Shown: positions 1-7,519 of the stretch, in pieces
How the letters are laid out: each line of letters opens with the position of its first letter
Position numbering within the stretch: the stretch's first letter is position 1
Translations under genes and position numbers: made by a program
The notes under the pieces: model-generated
Database searches by the model: none
Told to the model about the DNA's origin: nothing
What the model saw: only the letters and a program-made list of their open reading frames with translations
Origin: a virus
Direction: 5' to 3' (one strand)
Length of the DNA: 61,328 bases
Virus record (IMG/VR): IMGVR_UViG_3300002161_000007
Location: 1 to 61,328 of that record

Positions 1-37
1 TGTTATGGGGCCTGTTGACGCAGGAACGGTTACCTGA
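1..37 (+). CDS. C-terminal end of an upstream gene (partial)
   Basis: One frame is open from the window edge to a TGA at 35-37 and ends in the peptide GPVDAGTVT. That stop overlaps the next start codon as TGATG, the coupling style used throughout the window. It is probably the tail end of another fibre or baseplate gene. The fragment is too short to assign, and other frames are also briefly open here. Confidence 0.45.
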   Translation, partial: VMGPVDAGTVT

Positions 38-267
38 TGTATTACCAAATTCAAATTCGTAGAGGTACTGCTTCTGAGTGGACTGCAACTAACCCTATTC
101 TTGCGGCTGGTGAATTAGCCGTTGAATCTGACACAAATAAAATGAAAGTTGGAAATGGTTCTACGGCATGGGCTTCTTTGGCTTATGCCACTGCAACCCC
201 TACTGAAGTAAACAGTAAAGCATCTACAGGTAAAGCCATTGCTATGGCTATAGTTTTTGGAGGATAG
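37..267 (+). CDS. Small tail-fibre protein with Mtd N-terminal-like domain (cassette A)
   Basis: This 76-residue protein has the pattern QIRRGTASEWTATNP, then LAAGELAVESDTNKMKVG, then TAWASLAY. That pattern is the short trimerising domain seen at the N-terminus of the major tropism determinant and in many phage fibres. Here it stands almost alone as a separate polypeptide. It probably caps or attaches a receptor-binding fibre. It starts on an ATG coupled to the preceding stop. A paralogue lies at 3164-3421, also first in its cassette. Family match is good; the exact position in the virion is inferred. Confidence 0.75.
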   Translation: MYYQIQIRRGTASEWTATNPILAAGELAVESDTNKMKVGNGSTAWASLAYATATPTEVNSKASTGKAIAMAIVFGG

Positions 268-270
268 TTT

Positions 271-624
271 ATGGCGGCACCTAATATTGTTAACGTAACA
301 ACCATCATTGGTAAGACCGCAGTACAACAGGTGACTACCTCTGCTACCGCTATTGTGACTAATTCTGCCGCTTCGGGCAAAGTGTTTAAAGTCAATGCTT
401 TGTATATAGCCAACGTTGATGGTGCGGCGGCGGCTGAAATTTCTGTTGCCCTTCATCGTTCTTCTGTTTCCTATGAGATTGCCCACACTGTCTCAGTCCC
501 AGCAGATGCAACACTTGATGTTATTAGTAAATCTATTTATTTAGAAGAAGGCGATGAACTGCGCCTTACCGCAAGTGCTAACTCTGACCTTGAAGCAGTA
601 TGTAGTTACGAGGAAATTAGTTAA
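271..624 (+). CDS. Beta-rich virion protein, fibre-associated (cassette A)
   Basis: This 117-residue protein is rich in Ala, Val and Thr with alternating hydrophobic residues, suggesting a beta-sandwich. No catalytic motif is visible. It sits between the Mtd-like protein and a glycine-rich adhesin, and its stop overlaps the next ATG as TAATG. The similarly sized 3430-3801 protein holds the same place in cassette B with a comparable hydrophobic pattern (TAI near residue 30, a LY-xx-N segment, Val/Ile-rich C-terminus). A small fibre or collar subunit is the likely role. Confidence 0.55.
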   Translation: MAAPNIVNVTTIIGKTAVQQVTTSATAIVTNSAASGKVFKVNALYIANVDGAAAAEISVALHRSSVSYEIAHTVSVPADATLDVISKSIYLEEGDELRLTASANSDLEAVCSYEEIS

Positions 625-1553
625 TGCGCTCTAATGGAAGCATTATTGGTCCAAAAGGAACAGTAAATCCCTCCTCTGCATCTGGTATTTGGGCTATCCG
701 TGATGCTCAACGTGAACGTGGGGCTATTAATTGGCCTAGTTTAACTACACCCACTGTTGAATATCTTGTTATTGCTGGTGGTGGTGGAGGAGCAGGAGCC
801 GAAGGTAATGGTGGAGCCGCAGGTGGCGGTGGTGGAGCGGGTGGATATAGAACTGCGTCTGGTTTTGCTGTTTCTGCTGGTGTCCCAATAACCGTTACTG
901 TTGGTGGTGGAGGTTCTGTTACTTCAAAAGGTAATGGTGGTGCTGGAGGAAACTCTGCTTTCAGCACCATAACAAGTACTGGTGGAGGAGGCGGTGCTTA
1001 CGGAAACAATAATACTGGTCAGGGTGGTTCAGGTGGCGGTGGCGGTGGTGGCGGTGCTTCTGTTGCTGGTACTGGAACGGCTGGTCAAGGAAATAACGGT
1101 GGTAGCGGTCAATACTACGCAATTGGACAAGGCAGATGGATTGGCGCAGGTGGCGGTGGCGCAGGTGCTGTAGGAGGTAATTCATCAAGTGGTGGAGCAG
1201 GTAGTGGCGGTGCAGGTGTTGCATCATCAATTACTGGAACTTCTGTAACTCGTGCTGGTGGTGGAGGAGGAAACGGAATTGAACCATTGGTTCAATGGTT
1301 TGGTTCTGGTGGAGGTTCTGGTGGAGGTGGAGCAGGTGGTGTTTCTGGCTCTGCTGGAACTGCTAATACTGGTGGTGGTGGAGGTGCATCTCAACCTGCT
1401 GGTGCTGCTGGCGGTTCAGGAGTAGTGATTATTGCTTACCCATCAACATTTTCAACCGCAACTGCTACAACAGGTTCACCAACATACAGTTCGGTGTCTC
1501 GTTCAGGCTATCATGTATACACGTTTACTGCGTCTGGCAGTATTACTTTCTAG
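624..1553 (+). CDS. Glycine-rich tail adhesin 1 (cassette A)
   Basis: A 309-residue protein with about 40 N-terminal residues, then VEYLVIAGGGGG and a long domain of GGxGG tracts from roughly residue 50 to 270, and a C-terminal SRSGYHVYTFTASGSITF motif. Such domains form polyglycine-II sandwiches in phage adhesins such as S16 gp38, where exposed loops bind the receptor. It is the same length as the 3811-4740 protein and shares FAVSAGV, TVTVGGGG, the ATTGSPT segment and the C-terminal motif. It probably sets host specificity. The GGTGGC-rich DNA is prone to recombination. Confidence 0.8.
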   Translation: MRSNGSIIGPKGTVNPSSASGIWAIRDAQRERGAINWPSLTTPTVEYLVIAGGGGGAGAEGNGGAAGGGGGAGGYRTASGFAVSAGVPITVTVGGGGSVTSKGNGGAGGNSAFSTITSTGGGGGAYGNNNTGQGGSGGGGGGGGASVAGTGTAGQGNNGGSGQYYAIGQGRWIGAGGGGAGAVGGNSSSGGAGSGGAGVASSITGTSVTRAGGGGGNGIEPLVQWFGSGGGSGGGGAGGVSGSAGTANTGGGGGASQPAGAAGGSGVVIIAYPSTFSTATATTGSPTYSSVSRSGYHVYTFTASGSITF

Positions 1554-1564
1554 GAGAAACTTAA

Positions 1565-1930
1565 ATGGCACATTTTGCAGAACTTGGTGAAGACAACATC
1601 GTATTGCGAGTAATCGTAGTATCTAACGATGATTGTAAGGACTCAGAGGGCAACGAATCAGAAGCCGTAGGCGCTGAATTCTGTCGCAACCTTCTTGGTG
1701 GAACATGGAAGCAGACCTCATACAACGGCAACATGCGTGCTCGTTACGCAGGTATTGGTTACACCTACCGATCAGATTTGGATGCTTACATCGCCCCAAA
1801 GCCTTACCCATCATGGTCACTTAACGAAGAAACCACTGAATGGGAAGCACCAGTTGCTCGCCCAACAGAAGGTTTCTACACCTGGGATGAAGCAAACCAA
1901 GAATGGGATGAAGTAACACTTCCTGCGTAA
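1565..1930 (+). CDS. Fibre-associated conserved phage protein (MAHFAEL family)
   Basis: A 121-residue protein beginning MAHFAEL with a conserved block ending IGYTYRSDLDAYIAPKPYP, rich in Trp and Tyr. This family is common beside tail fibres in marine and freshwater phages and is generally treated as a virion structural protein. An AGGAG-like site (taggagaaacttaa) precedes the ATG. Its stop overlaps the next ATG. The first 15 bases are identical to those of the oxygenase gene at 4740, the equivalent position in cassette B. No enzyme motif is visible. Confidence 0.7.
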   Translation: MAHFAELGEDNIVLRVIVVSNDDCKDSEGNESEAVGAEFCRNLLGGTWKQTSYNGNMRARYAGIGYTYRSDLDAYIAPKPYPSWSLNEETTEWEAPVARPTEGFYTWDEANQEWDEVTLPA

Positions 1931-3141
1931 TGGACCCACTTGATTTTGAACTTCAATTCGCAGAAAACAAAACCAAGTACAACCTTGGTGCTGTAACTGA
2001 CGGTTCAATTACCACGGCAAAACTAGCCGATGGTGCGGTAACGTCTGCAAAGATTGCGGCTGGTGCTGGTGGTATTACTGTTTGCACTAGTACTACTCGC
2101 CCTGCAACCCCTAATACAGGGCAAAGTATTTACGAAACAGATACTAACCTACTGAGAATATACACGGGTACAAACTGGTCAAATGGCGTTATTTTTAATA
2201 ATTCTATTACTACTGAGTACTTCATTGCTGCTGGTGGCGGTGGTGCTGGAACGTCACTAACTGGTGGCGCTGGTGGCGGTGGTGCTATGTACGTAAGTTC
2301 TAGTTCACTAGTTTACGGAAACACTTACACAGTTACAGTTGGTGCTGGTGGTGCTGGAACAATAAGCAGTGGTCAAGGTACTGATACTGGTGGAAGTATT
2401 GGGGCTTCTTCTTCTTTTGCAGGTGCTACTTGTAAAGGTGGTGGAGCAGGTTGGAACAGAAGTGCATCATCTTATTTTAATAATGCTAATGCTACTGGTG
2501 GTGCTAACGGTGCAGGTGGTTCTTCAGACGGTGTAAGGACAGCAGGACAAACTGGAACGATAGACACAATCCCAGCAGGTGCCACAGGAACTGCCTACGG
2601 TGGAAGAACTGGTGGTAATGGTATTGGTGCCGATGGTCTTAACTATGCTGGTGGTGGAGGCGCTGGAGCAGGAGCAAACGGAGCCACAGTCGTGTCAGGG
2701 TCTACTCCAGGAAATGGTGGCGCTGGTGTTATTAACCCTATTGATGGTTTTTACTACGGTGGCGGTGGTGGTGGCTCTGGTTATACAGGAGCAATGCCTG
2801 GTGGTAACGGTGGTTTAGGCGGTGGCGGTGGCGGTGCAAAAGCAACTACAAGTCCTGGAGCAGGTGGTACTGGGGGACGTAACGTAGGTGCTGCTGGTAC
2901 TGGTGGTACAAACAGTGATACTAACTATCCTGGTGGCGCTGGTGGCGCAAACACTGGTGGAGGTGGTGGTGGTGGAGGCCACTCTACTGGTAACGGTGGA
3001 GCAGGTGGTTCAGGAGCAGTTGTGATTAGAACCTCATCAACATACCCAACTGCTTTAACTACAGGAAGTGGTGTAACAATGACTAACGCAAACGGTTATA
3101 AAACGTACGTCTTCTTGTCAACTGGTTCAATCACTTGGTAA
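1930..3141 (+). CDS. Glycine-rich tail adhesin 2
   Basis: A 403-residue fibre protein. Residues 1-45 carry a fibre-type repeat motif (ITTAKLADGAVTSAKI), followed by a short linker with IYETDTNLLRIYTGTNW, typical of phage fibre shafts. A large Gly-rich domain follows from about residue 100 to 370, ending VVIRTSSTYP and a C-terminal YKTYVFLSTGSITW. It lies between the two paralogous cassettes and is longer than the other two glycine-rich adhesins. A related KIADGAITVAKLATGA motif recurs in 17501-18673. Receptor binding is inferred from domain type and position. Confidence 0.8.
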   Translation: MDPLDFELQFAENKTKYNLGAVTDGSITTAKLADGAVTSAKIAAGAGGITVCTSTTRPATPNTGQSIYETDTNLLRIYTGTNWSNGVIFNNSITTEYFIAAGGGGAGTSLTGGAGGGGAMYVSSSSLVYGNTYTVTVGAGGAGTISSGQGTDTGGSIGASSSFAGATCKGGGAGWNRSASSYFNNANATGGANGAGGSSDGVRTAGQTGTIDTIPAGATGTAYGGRTGGNGIGADGLNYAGGGGAGAGANGATVVSGSTPGNGGAGVINPIDGFYYGGGGGGSGYTGAMPGGNGGLGGGGGGAKATTSPGAGGTGGRNVGAAGTGGTNSDTNYPGGAGGANTGGGGGGGGHSTGNGGAGGSGAVVIRTSSTYPTALTTGSGVTMTNANGYKTYVFLSTGSITW

Positions 3142-3149
3142 CTCTAAGG

Positions 3150-3155
3150 TAAACT
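3150..3155 (+). promoter_or_regulatory. Candidate -10 element (TAAACT) of a leaderless promoter
   Basis: TAAACT lies 8 nt before the ATG at 3164 and no Shine-Dalgarno sequence is present in the gap. The same hexamer lies 6 nt before the starts at 20328 (+) and 37309 (-). No convincing -35 box is visible. If real, it would start transcription almost at the start codon of cassette B. Confidence 0.35.
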
Positions 3156-3163
3156 AGTACCCT

Positions 3164-3421
3164 ATGGCTGTACAGATTCAATTTCGCCGTGGTACTGCAT
3201 CCGCATGGACTAGTGCCAACCCAACACTTGCTGAAGGTGAAATGGGTATTGAAACAGATACCGACCAGTTTAAGATCGGTGATGGTCTAACCGCATGGAC
3301 TAGTCTTGCTTATGGCGGTATTGCTGGGGCGGCTGGTGCTAACGGAACCAACGGTACTAACGGTACCAATGCGGTCTATGATACTGACCAAGCGGTCATC
3401 AGTTCTCAAGTTTTTAGTTAG
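3164..3421 (+). CDS. Small tail-fibre protein with Mtd N-terminal-like domain (cassette B)
   Basis: An 85-residue paralogue of the 37-267 product, with QFRRGTASAWTSANP, GEMGIETDTDQFKIGDG and TAWTSLAYGG. The C-terminus adds a collagen-like GANGTNGTNGTN stretch, which suggests a trimeric extension. It opens the second fibre cassette. The likely role is attachment or trimerisation of the glycine-rich adhesin encoded two genes downstream. The N-terminal domain match is strong; the virion position is inferred. Confidence 0.75.
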   Translation: MAVQIQFRRGTASAWTSANPTLAEGEMGIETDTDQFKIGDGLTAWTSLAYGGIAGAAGANGTNGTNGTNAVYDTDQAVISSQVFS

Positions 3422-3429
3422 GAGCAATA

Positions 3430-3801
3430 ATGGCAACATTTACTAAGTTAGCGCTACAACCAGCAGGTACAACGGGAACTGGTTTGGGCATCCTTGTAGC
3501 CGCAACCGCAACTGCTGGTACAGCAATACACACAGCGTCGTCAACTGCTACCACGATTGATGAGATCTGGTTGTACGCAGTTAATACTCACACATCGGAC
3601 ATTAAGTTGACGATTGAGTGGGGCGAAGCAACTGAACCAAACGGAAACATTGAATACACGGTTAAGGCTGAGAACGGTCTTTACCTAATTGTTCCAGGTC
3701 TTTTGTTGCAGGGTAACGCAACCGCTAAGGTCGTTCGTGCTTTTGCTGGAACAGCAAACGAAATTGTGATTCACGGGTACGTTAACCGCATCACAGCGTA
3801 A
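3430..3801 (+). CDS. Beta-rich virion protein, fibre-associated (cassette B)
   Basis: A 123-residue protein with alternating hydrophobic and small residues, predicted all-beta, and no catalytic motif. It has a recognisable ribosome site (tAGGAGcaata) before the ATG. It occupies the same cassette position as 271-624 and has a similar size and hydrophobic pattern, so it is probably a diverged paralogue. A small collar or fibre-base subunit is the best guess. Confidence 0.55.
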   Translation: MATFTKLALQPAGTTGTGLGILVAATATAGTAIHTASSTATTIDEIWLYAVNTHTSDIKLTIEWGEATEPNGNIEYTVKAENGLYLIVPGLLLQGNATAKVVRAFAGTANEIVIHGYVNRITA

Positions 3802-3810
3802 GGGGTCTTT

Positions 3811-4740
3811 GTGCCTTCTATTTTAAAAAGCACATCTGGTGGTAAAGCCATTAGTGGTGGGTCATTGGCTCCACGTAGTAGCCGTGGTAACACGGCTCAG
3901 GTTGCTGCTTACTGGTCTGGTGGTGGTCCAAATCCTCCATCTAGCGTTGAATACCTTGTTGTTGGCGGTGGCGGTGGAGGCGGCGGCACAGACGGTGGTG
4001 GTGGAGGTGGTGCGGGCGGTTATCGCACTTCAGCATCTTTTGCTGTTTCTGCTGGTGTTGCACTAACTGTCACTGTTGGCGGTGGCGGCGGTGGTTCTTC
4101 AGGCTCACTTGGAAACGGTGGAAGTGGAACTGCGTCTGTATTTTCATCTATTTCATCTGCTGGTGGCGGTGGCGGTGGAACTATTGCTGGTGGTTCAGGT
4201 GGAGGTGGTCATGGTAATGGTTCAAACGGTGGTGCAGGTAACACACCATCAGTAAGTCCGTCACAAGGTAACAATGGTGGTTCTGGAGCGGGTGTAATCA
4301 ATGGGCGTTCACGGGCTGGCGGTGGCGGTGGCGGTGCTGGAGCAGTTGGTCAAAACAACCAAGGTGAAAACGGTGGTGCTGGTGGTAATGGTAGTTCGTC
4401 ATCCATAGACGGAACCGCTACATTCCGAGGCGGCGGAGGCGGAGCAGGAAACTTCTTAGAGTTTGGTAGTGGCGGTGCTGGAGGCGCAGGTGGCGGTGGT
4501 TCAGGAGCATGGACACCAACAGCAGGTTCGTCAAACACGGGCGGTGGCGGTGGCGGTGGCTCCCGATATTTGCATTTGACAACAAATGGTCAATCGGGCG
4601 GAAGTGGTGTGGTCATTGTTGCCTATCCATTAGATTTTGATGCTGCTGTTGCAACTACTGGTTCTCCAACAATCAATACAACATCTCGTTCTGGATATCG
4701 TGTTTATACTTGGACTGGTTCGGGGAGTATTACTTTTTAA
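3811..4740 (+). CDS. Glycine-rich tail adhesin 3 (cassette B)
   Basis: This starts with GTG behind an AAGGGG site. The product is 309 residues, the same length as the 624-1553 adhesin, and shares VEYLVVGGGGGG, AGGYRT, FAVSAGV, TVTVGGGG, a GVVIVAYP segment, ATTGSPT and the C-terminal SRSGYRVYTWTGSGSITF. Between these anchors the Gly-rich loops differ, as expected for receptor-binding surfaces that diversify by recombination. The stop TAA overlaps the next ATG. It is probably an alternative or additional receptor-binding protein. Confidence 0.8.
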   Translation: MPSILKSTSGGKAISGGSLAPRSSRGNTAQVAAYWSGGGPNPPSSVEYLVVGGGGGGGGTDGGGGGGAGGYRTSASFAVSAGVALTVTVGGGGGGSSGSLGNGGSGTASVFSSISSAGGGGGGTIAGGSGGGGHGNGSNGGAGNTPSVSPSQGNNGGSGAGVINGRSRAGGGGGGAGAVGQNNQGENGGAGGNGSSSSIDGTATFRGGGGGAGNFLEFGSGGAGGAGGGGSGAWTPTAGSSNTGGGGGGGSRYLHLTTNGQSGGSGVVIVAYPLDFDAAVATTGSPTINTTSRSGYRVYTWTGSGSITF

Positions 4741-5309
4741 TGGCACATTTTGCACAAATTACTGATGGTGTTGTAACTAATAACCCACTATTCATAAACA
4801 ATTTACTCGGTGATACCCATTTCAAAGTTGTTAAAGACATTGTTCTAGGCAATAACTTTGATTGGTATTTTCATGATTCAGGTCATTTAGAAAATGAACC
4901 AAACAAAAAGTATCCAATAGAGTTACATGGTTTTACTCATATTGCCTATTCAATAGATAGTCAATCAAACTATTTATCTTTGTTTCAGCCAATTGTTTAT
5001 GGAATGGTTGACGCACTTGGTTTAACCAGTTATCAACTAATTAGATTAAAACTTAATTTAACTTTGAATGTAGGCAAACAGGTTGAACCGCAAATACATA
5101 CAGATATGAATAATGGTTTTACTGGTCTTTATTATTTTAACGACTCTGACGGTGATACATTATTCTACGAAAACAAAAACATCATCCATAGGCAAACACC
5201 AAAAGAAAACTGTTTAGTTGTTTTTAATTCGGATGTCCCCCATTCTGCCCAATTGCCTTTAATTTCTACAAAACGCTGTGTATTGAATATAAATATTACT
5301 GGCATATAA
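4740..5309 (+). CDS. 2-oxoglutarate/Fe(II)-dependent oxygenase, fibre-linked
   Basis: A 189-residue protein with the signature of the prolyl-hydroxylase-like oxygenase superfamily: an H-x-D pair at H120/D122 (IHTDM), a distal H168 (PHSA) and R179 eleven residues later for 2-oxoglutarate binding. The double-stranded beta-helix core would hydroxylate a protein or other substrate. The start is the ATG overlapping the previous stop; its first five codons match the gene at 1565. AT content is higher than in its neighbours. It closes cassette B. It might modify the adhesins or a host target, but the substrate is unknown. Confidence 0.75.
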   Translation: MAHFAQITDGVVTNNPLFINNLLGDTHFKVVKDIVLGNNFDWYFHDSGHLENEPNKKYPIELHGFTHIAYSIDSQSNYLSLFQPIVYGMVDALGLTSYQLIRLKLNLTLNVGKQVEPQIHTDMNNGFTGLYYFNDSDGDTLFYENKNIIHRQTPKENCLVVFNSDVPHSAQLPLISTKRCVLNINITGI

Positions 5310-5338
5310 AAGGCGTTACAGTCGCTGGGTAACCTTTG

Positions 5339-5358
5339 TGCCAGTAGCAATACTGGCA
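5339..5358 (+). terminator. 8-bp hairpin with GCAA tetraloop before the lysin gene
   Basis: TGCCAGTA (5339-5346) and TACTGGCA (5351-5358) form a perfect stem closed by a GNRA-type GCAA loop. No long T-tract follows, so termination is uncertain. A TAAAAT at 5367-5372 could be a -10 element for the downstream endolysin gene. The rest of the 96-base gap holds nothing else I can recognise. Confidence 0.4.
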
Positions 5359-5405
5359 TTATGGTGTAAAATGGTGCCAAGACAACGCTGTATTTAACAG
5401 GAAAG

Positions 5406-6188
5406 ATGGTGGAAATCATGGGCAAACTTGCATGGGATTACATTGTTCCAGTAGTTCTTCCAAAAGACCTTAAAGGTATTGAGCCAGGAAAACTCCCTGC
5501 CAACCTTCTCAAAGCAGTTCCTGGTGGCGGAAAGATGCATTGGATCGCCGCATGCGCATGGACAGCAATGGTTGAAAAAGCCAAGGCTGAAGGCGTTGAA
5601 TTAAAACCGACTTCCAGCGGCGACACATACAGAGATTACGAAAGCCAAAAAAAGGGATTTCTTACTCGCTACACACTTGACAAAGTGGATGGAACCAGCA
5701 CCAAAACCTTTGAAGGTAAGACTTGGTATCTCAAGAAGGGTATGGCGATGTTGGCTACACCTGGTAAATCACAGCATAACCTCGGCTTGGCGGTTGACGT
5801 TCATTCAGCATCAGAGCCAAAGCGTCTCAACTGGCTTATTGCAAACGTTAAAGAGTTTGGTTTTTCATGGGAAGTTGTTCCAAGCGAACCATGGCACTTG
5901 CGTTATGTCTGCGGAGACAATATCCCTGCATCGGTTAAAGCATGGATGGACGCTAACGGCGTAGTTGCCCCAGTAGGTAATGCCCCAGCCGCCGCTCCTG
6001 CCGCAGGCGGAGACGACATCAAGAAACTACAAGAAGCGCTCAAGGCAAAAGGTTTCTACAATGGTGAAATTAACGGTCAAAAAGACTCAGCAACCGACGA
6101 GGCAATCAAGGCTTTTAAAATTGCCAATGGTCTAAAGCCTGACTTCTTCCCTGGTCCAAAAGTAAAAGAACTTTTAGGACTAAAATAA
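5406..6188 (+). CDS. Endolysin: M15 peptidase (VanY-like) with peptidoglycan-binding domain
   Basis: A 260-residue protein. The N-terminal two thirds is a zinc D-Ala-D-Ala carboxypeptidase/endopeptidase of the M15 family, with ligands H124 and D131 in SQHNLGLAVDV and E161/H164 in SEPWHLRY. An Ala/Pro linker near residues 188-200 leads to a PG_binding_1-type domain (IKKLQEALKAKGFYNGEING, then TDEAIKAFKIANGL). It cuts peptide bonds of the host wall at lysis. An ATG at 5418 is an equally possible start. No signal peptide is seen, so a holin is needed for export. Three small membrane proteins in the window are candidates. Confidence 0.85.
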   Translation: MVEIMGKLAWDYIVPVVLPKDLKGIEPGKLPANLLKAVPGGGKMHWIAACAWTAMVEKAKAEGVELKPTSSGDTYRDYESQKKGFLTRYTLDKVDGTSTKTFEGKTWYLKKGMAMLATPGKSQHNLGLAVDVHSASEPKRLNWLIANVKEFGFSWEVVPSEPWHLRYVCGDNIPASVKAWMDANGVVAPVGNAPAAAPAAGGDDIKKLQEALKAKGFYNGEINGQKDSATDEAIKAFKIANGLKPDFFPGPKVKELLGLK

Positions 6189-6192
6189 ATAA

Positions 6193-6690
6193 ATGGCACC
6201 ACGCCCCAGAGGTTTAAGCGGATCAGGTAGGCAGCGAATTAACGCTGCACTGACTCTGTACTCAGGTACTGCCAACATTGAAAACGAACGCAAGCGCATG
6301 CGTGAGGACAACTTGGCTCGCTCTGAAGCCAATCAGATGGTGGAGATTCCATGGGTTCCTGGAAACAACCACGCCACTAACGAAAGCAGTCGTGTTAGCG
6401 GATACAAGTTTGTAACCTACAACACAGAAGATCTGTCAGACGAAGATCGCAGAACCACAGGTGCTGGATCCATTATGGCTGGTCAGCGTTACGGTACCTT
6501 ATTTGTACGCTTCTGGAAGTACAAAGACAGTGGTGGAACACCATGGAAGTACATGAACGTTCCACAGCAGGTTTATGAATCATTTGCGGCGTCTCCATCA
6601 AAAGGGCAGTATATTAATTCCGTTCTCAACAAGTTTCCATACAGCAGGGCTACAAGTGATGAAATTTCCACGTATTTTACGGATATTTAG
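6193..6690 (+). CDS. KTSC-domain-like protein
   Basis: A 165-residue protein. The last 65 residues resemble the KTSC domain: LFVRFWKYKDSG, then WKYMNVPQQVYESFAASPS, then GQYINSVLNKFPY. KTSC domains are small single-strand-nucleic-acid-binding-like modules often found at the C-terminus of phage proteins. The basic N-terminal 60 residues are unrecognised and probably helical. It lies between the lysin and the terminase block. Function in the phage is unknown. Confidence 0.6.
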   Translation: MAPRPRGLSGSGRQRINAALTLYSGTANIENERKRMREDNLARSEANQMVEIPWVPGNNHATNESSRVSGYKFVTYNTEDLSDEDRRTTGAGSIMAGQRYGTLFVRFWKYKDSGGTPWKYMNVPQQVYESFAASPSKGQYINSVLNKFPYSRATSDEISTYFTDI

Positions 6691-6778
6691 TTTAAACAAA
6701 GTCCACAGTTTCTTCTCTATTTACTGGATCACTAGAGACTTTGTAGATTCAAGAACCCCTCGTATTTGCACAGGGTTT

Positions 6779-6958
6779 ATGCATGAGACTGACCCTCCTT
6801 GGCGACACGGTAAAGGGATACAGATCCGTACTAAAAAACACACTGTACAAATAGGACGTTGTAAAAAGGTCAAGGTTTCTGATGAAACTGCGGGTATCTT
6901 AAAAGCAGTTGGTGGACGTGAGATGAATACCCCTGCTAGTGAGATTGGATTGTGGTGA
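6779..6958 (+). CDS. Small basic hypothetical protein
   Basis: A 59-residue product, if translation begins at the ATG at 6779 (weak agggtt upstream). The frame is open further upstream to 6575, but that part overlaps the previous gene and reads as non-coding. The stop TGA overlaps the next ATG as TGATG, which supports translation. The residues IQIRTKKHTVQIGRCKKVKV look like a beta-strand-rich basic segment. No family recognised. Confidence 0.4.
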   Translation: MHETDPPWRHGKGIQIRTKKHTVQIGRCKKVKVSDETAGILKAVGGREMNTPASEIGLW

Positions 6959-7191
6959 TGGCATTCTTTAAGAAAGAAGAAAAGAAAGAAGAAACAATCA
7001 TTCCAAAACGGATCAAGAATCTTGACCGTTCTTCTTTACTTCAATGGTTTGATACCAGCATCATGAACCTTGGCGCATCATTTGATCGTTGGCGCTTTCA
7101 TGGCGGACCAGAAGCAGAAGTGACTGAGGCAATAGAAGCACTTTCTGCAATTTGGGCAGAGTTACAACAAAGGGTTGACGATCAGCGTTAG
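6958..7191 (+). CDS. Small hypothetical protein, possibly terminase-associated
   Basis: A 77-residue product with a lysine/glutamate-rich start (FFKKEEKKEE) and a helical C-terminal part with aromatic residues and the segment EVTEAIEALSAIWAELQQRV. GTG codons three and six bases upstream are in frame, but the ATG coupled to the previous stop is preferred. It lies three genes before the large terminase. A small-terminase role cannot be shown from sequence. Confidence 0.55.
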   Translation: MAFFKKEEKKEETIIPKRIKNLDRSSLLQWFDTSIMNLGASFDRWRFHGGPEAEVTEAIEALSAIWAELQQRVDDQR

Positions 7192-7210
7192 TACTGATAC
7201 CATCGGATTT

Positions 7211-7501
7211 ATGTCAAACAACACAACAACCAAAGCACTAATCACCAACCTTGAAAACAGCGATAAGCGTCGCCTAACTAACGCCGTCCACGACCTGTTT
7301 CTTGTAACCGAGGGGTACTCCCCTAAGGTCTTTATCCCTTCTCCAAATGTGGACGTAGAAGAAGGAACCCTTGTGGACATCAAAACCCTCATCATGATTA
7401 TTGAAGATGCCGCCGCATTGATCTCAGAACTGCGCCCATCACGTGCATTTGCCCACAACGACAACCAACTTCAACTGAAGTTTGACAACACCGACTACTA
7501 A
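7211..7501 (+). CDS. Hypothetical protein upstream of the large terminase
   Basis: A 96-residue product from the ATG at 7211. An upstream in-frame TTG at 7177 region would overlap the previous gene and has poor spacing. The sequence is helical at both ends (NSDKRRLTNAVHDLF and DIKTLIMIIEDAAALISEL) with a central beta segment. Unrecognised. Position directly before the large terminase would suit a small-terminase or packaging accessory protein, but no HTH is obvious. Confidence 0.5.
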   Translation: MSNNTTTKALITNLENSDKRRLTNAVHDLFLVTEGYSPKVFIPSPNVDVEEGTLVDIKTLIMIIEDAAALISELRPSRAFAHNDNQLQLKFDNTDY

Positions 7502-7519
7502 TTAGTCTATGATTGGTCT

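Noticed and set aside
707-1230. Long Pro-rich and His-rich open frames on both strands across the glycine-rich adhesin genes
   Set aside because: They are shadows of GGT/GGC codon repeats; composition is extreme, they have no ribosome sites, and the forward frame has a coherent adhesin pattern.
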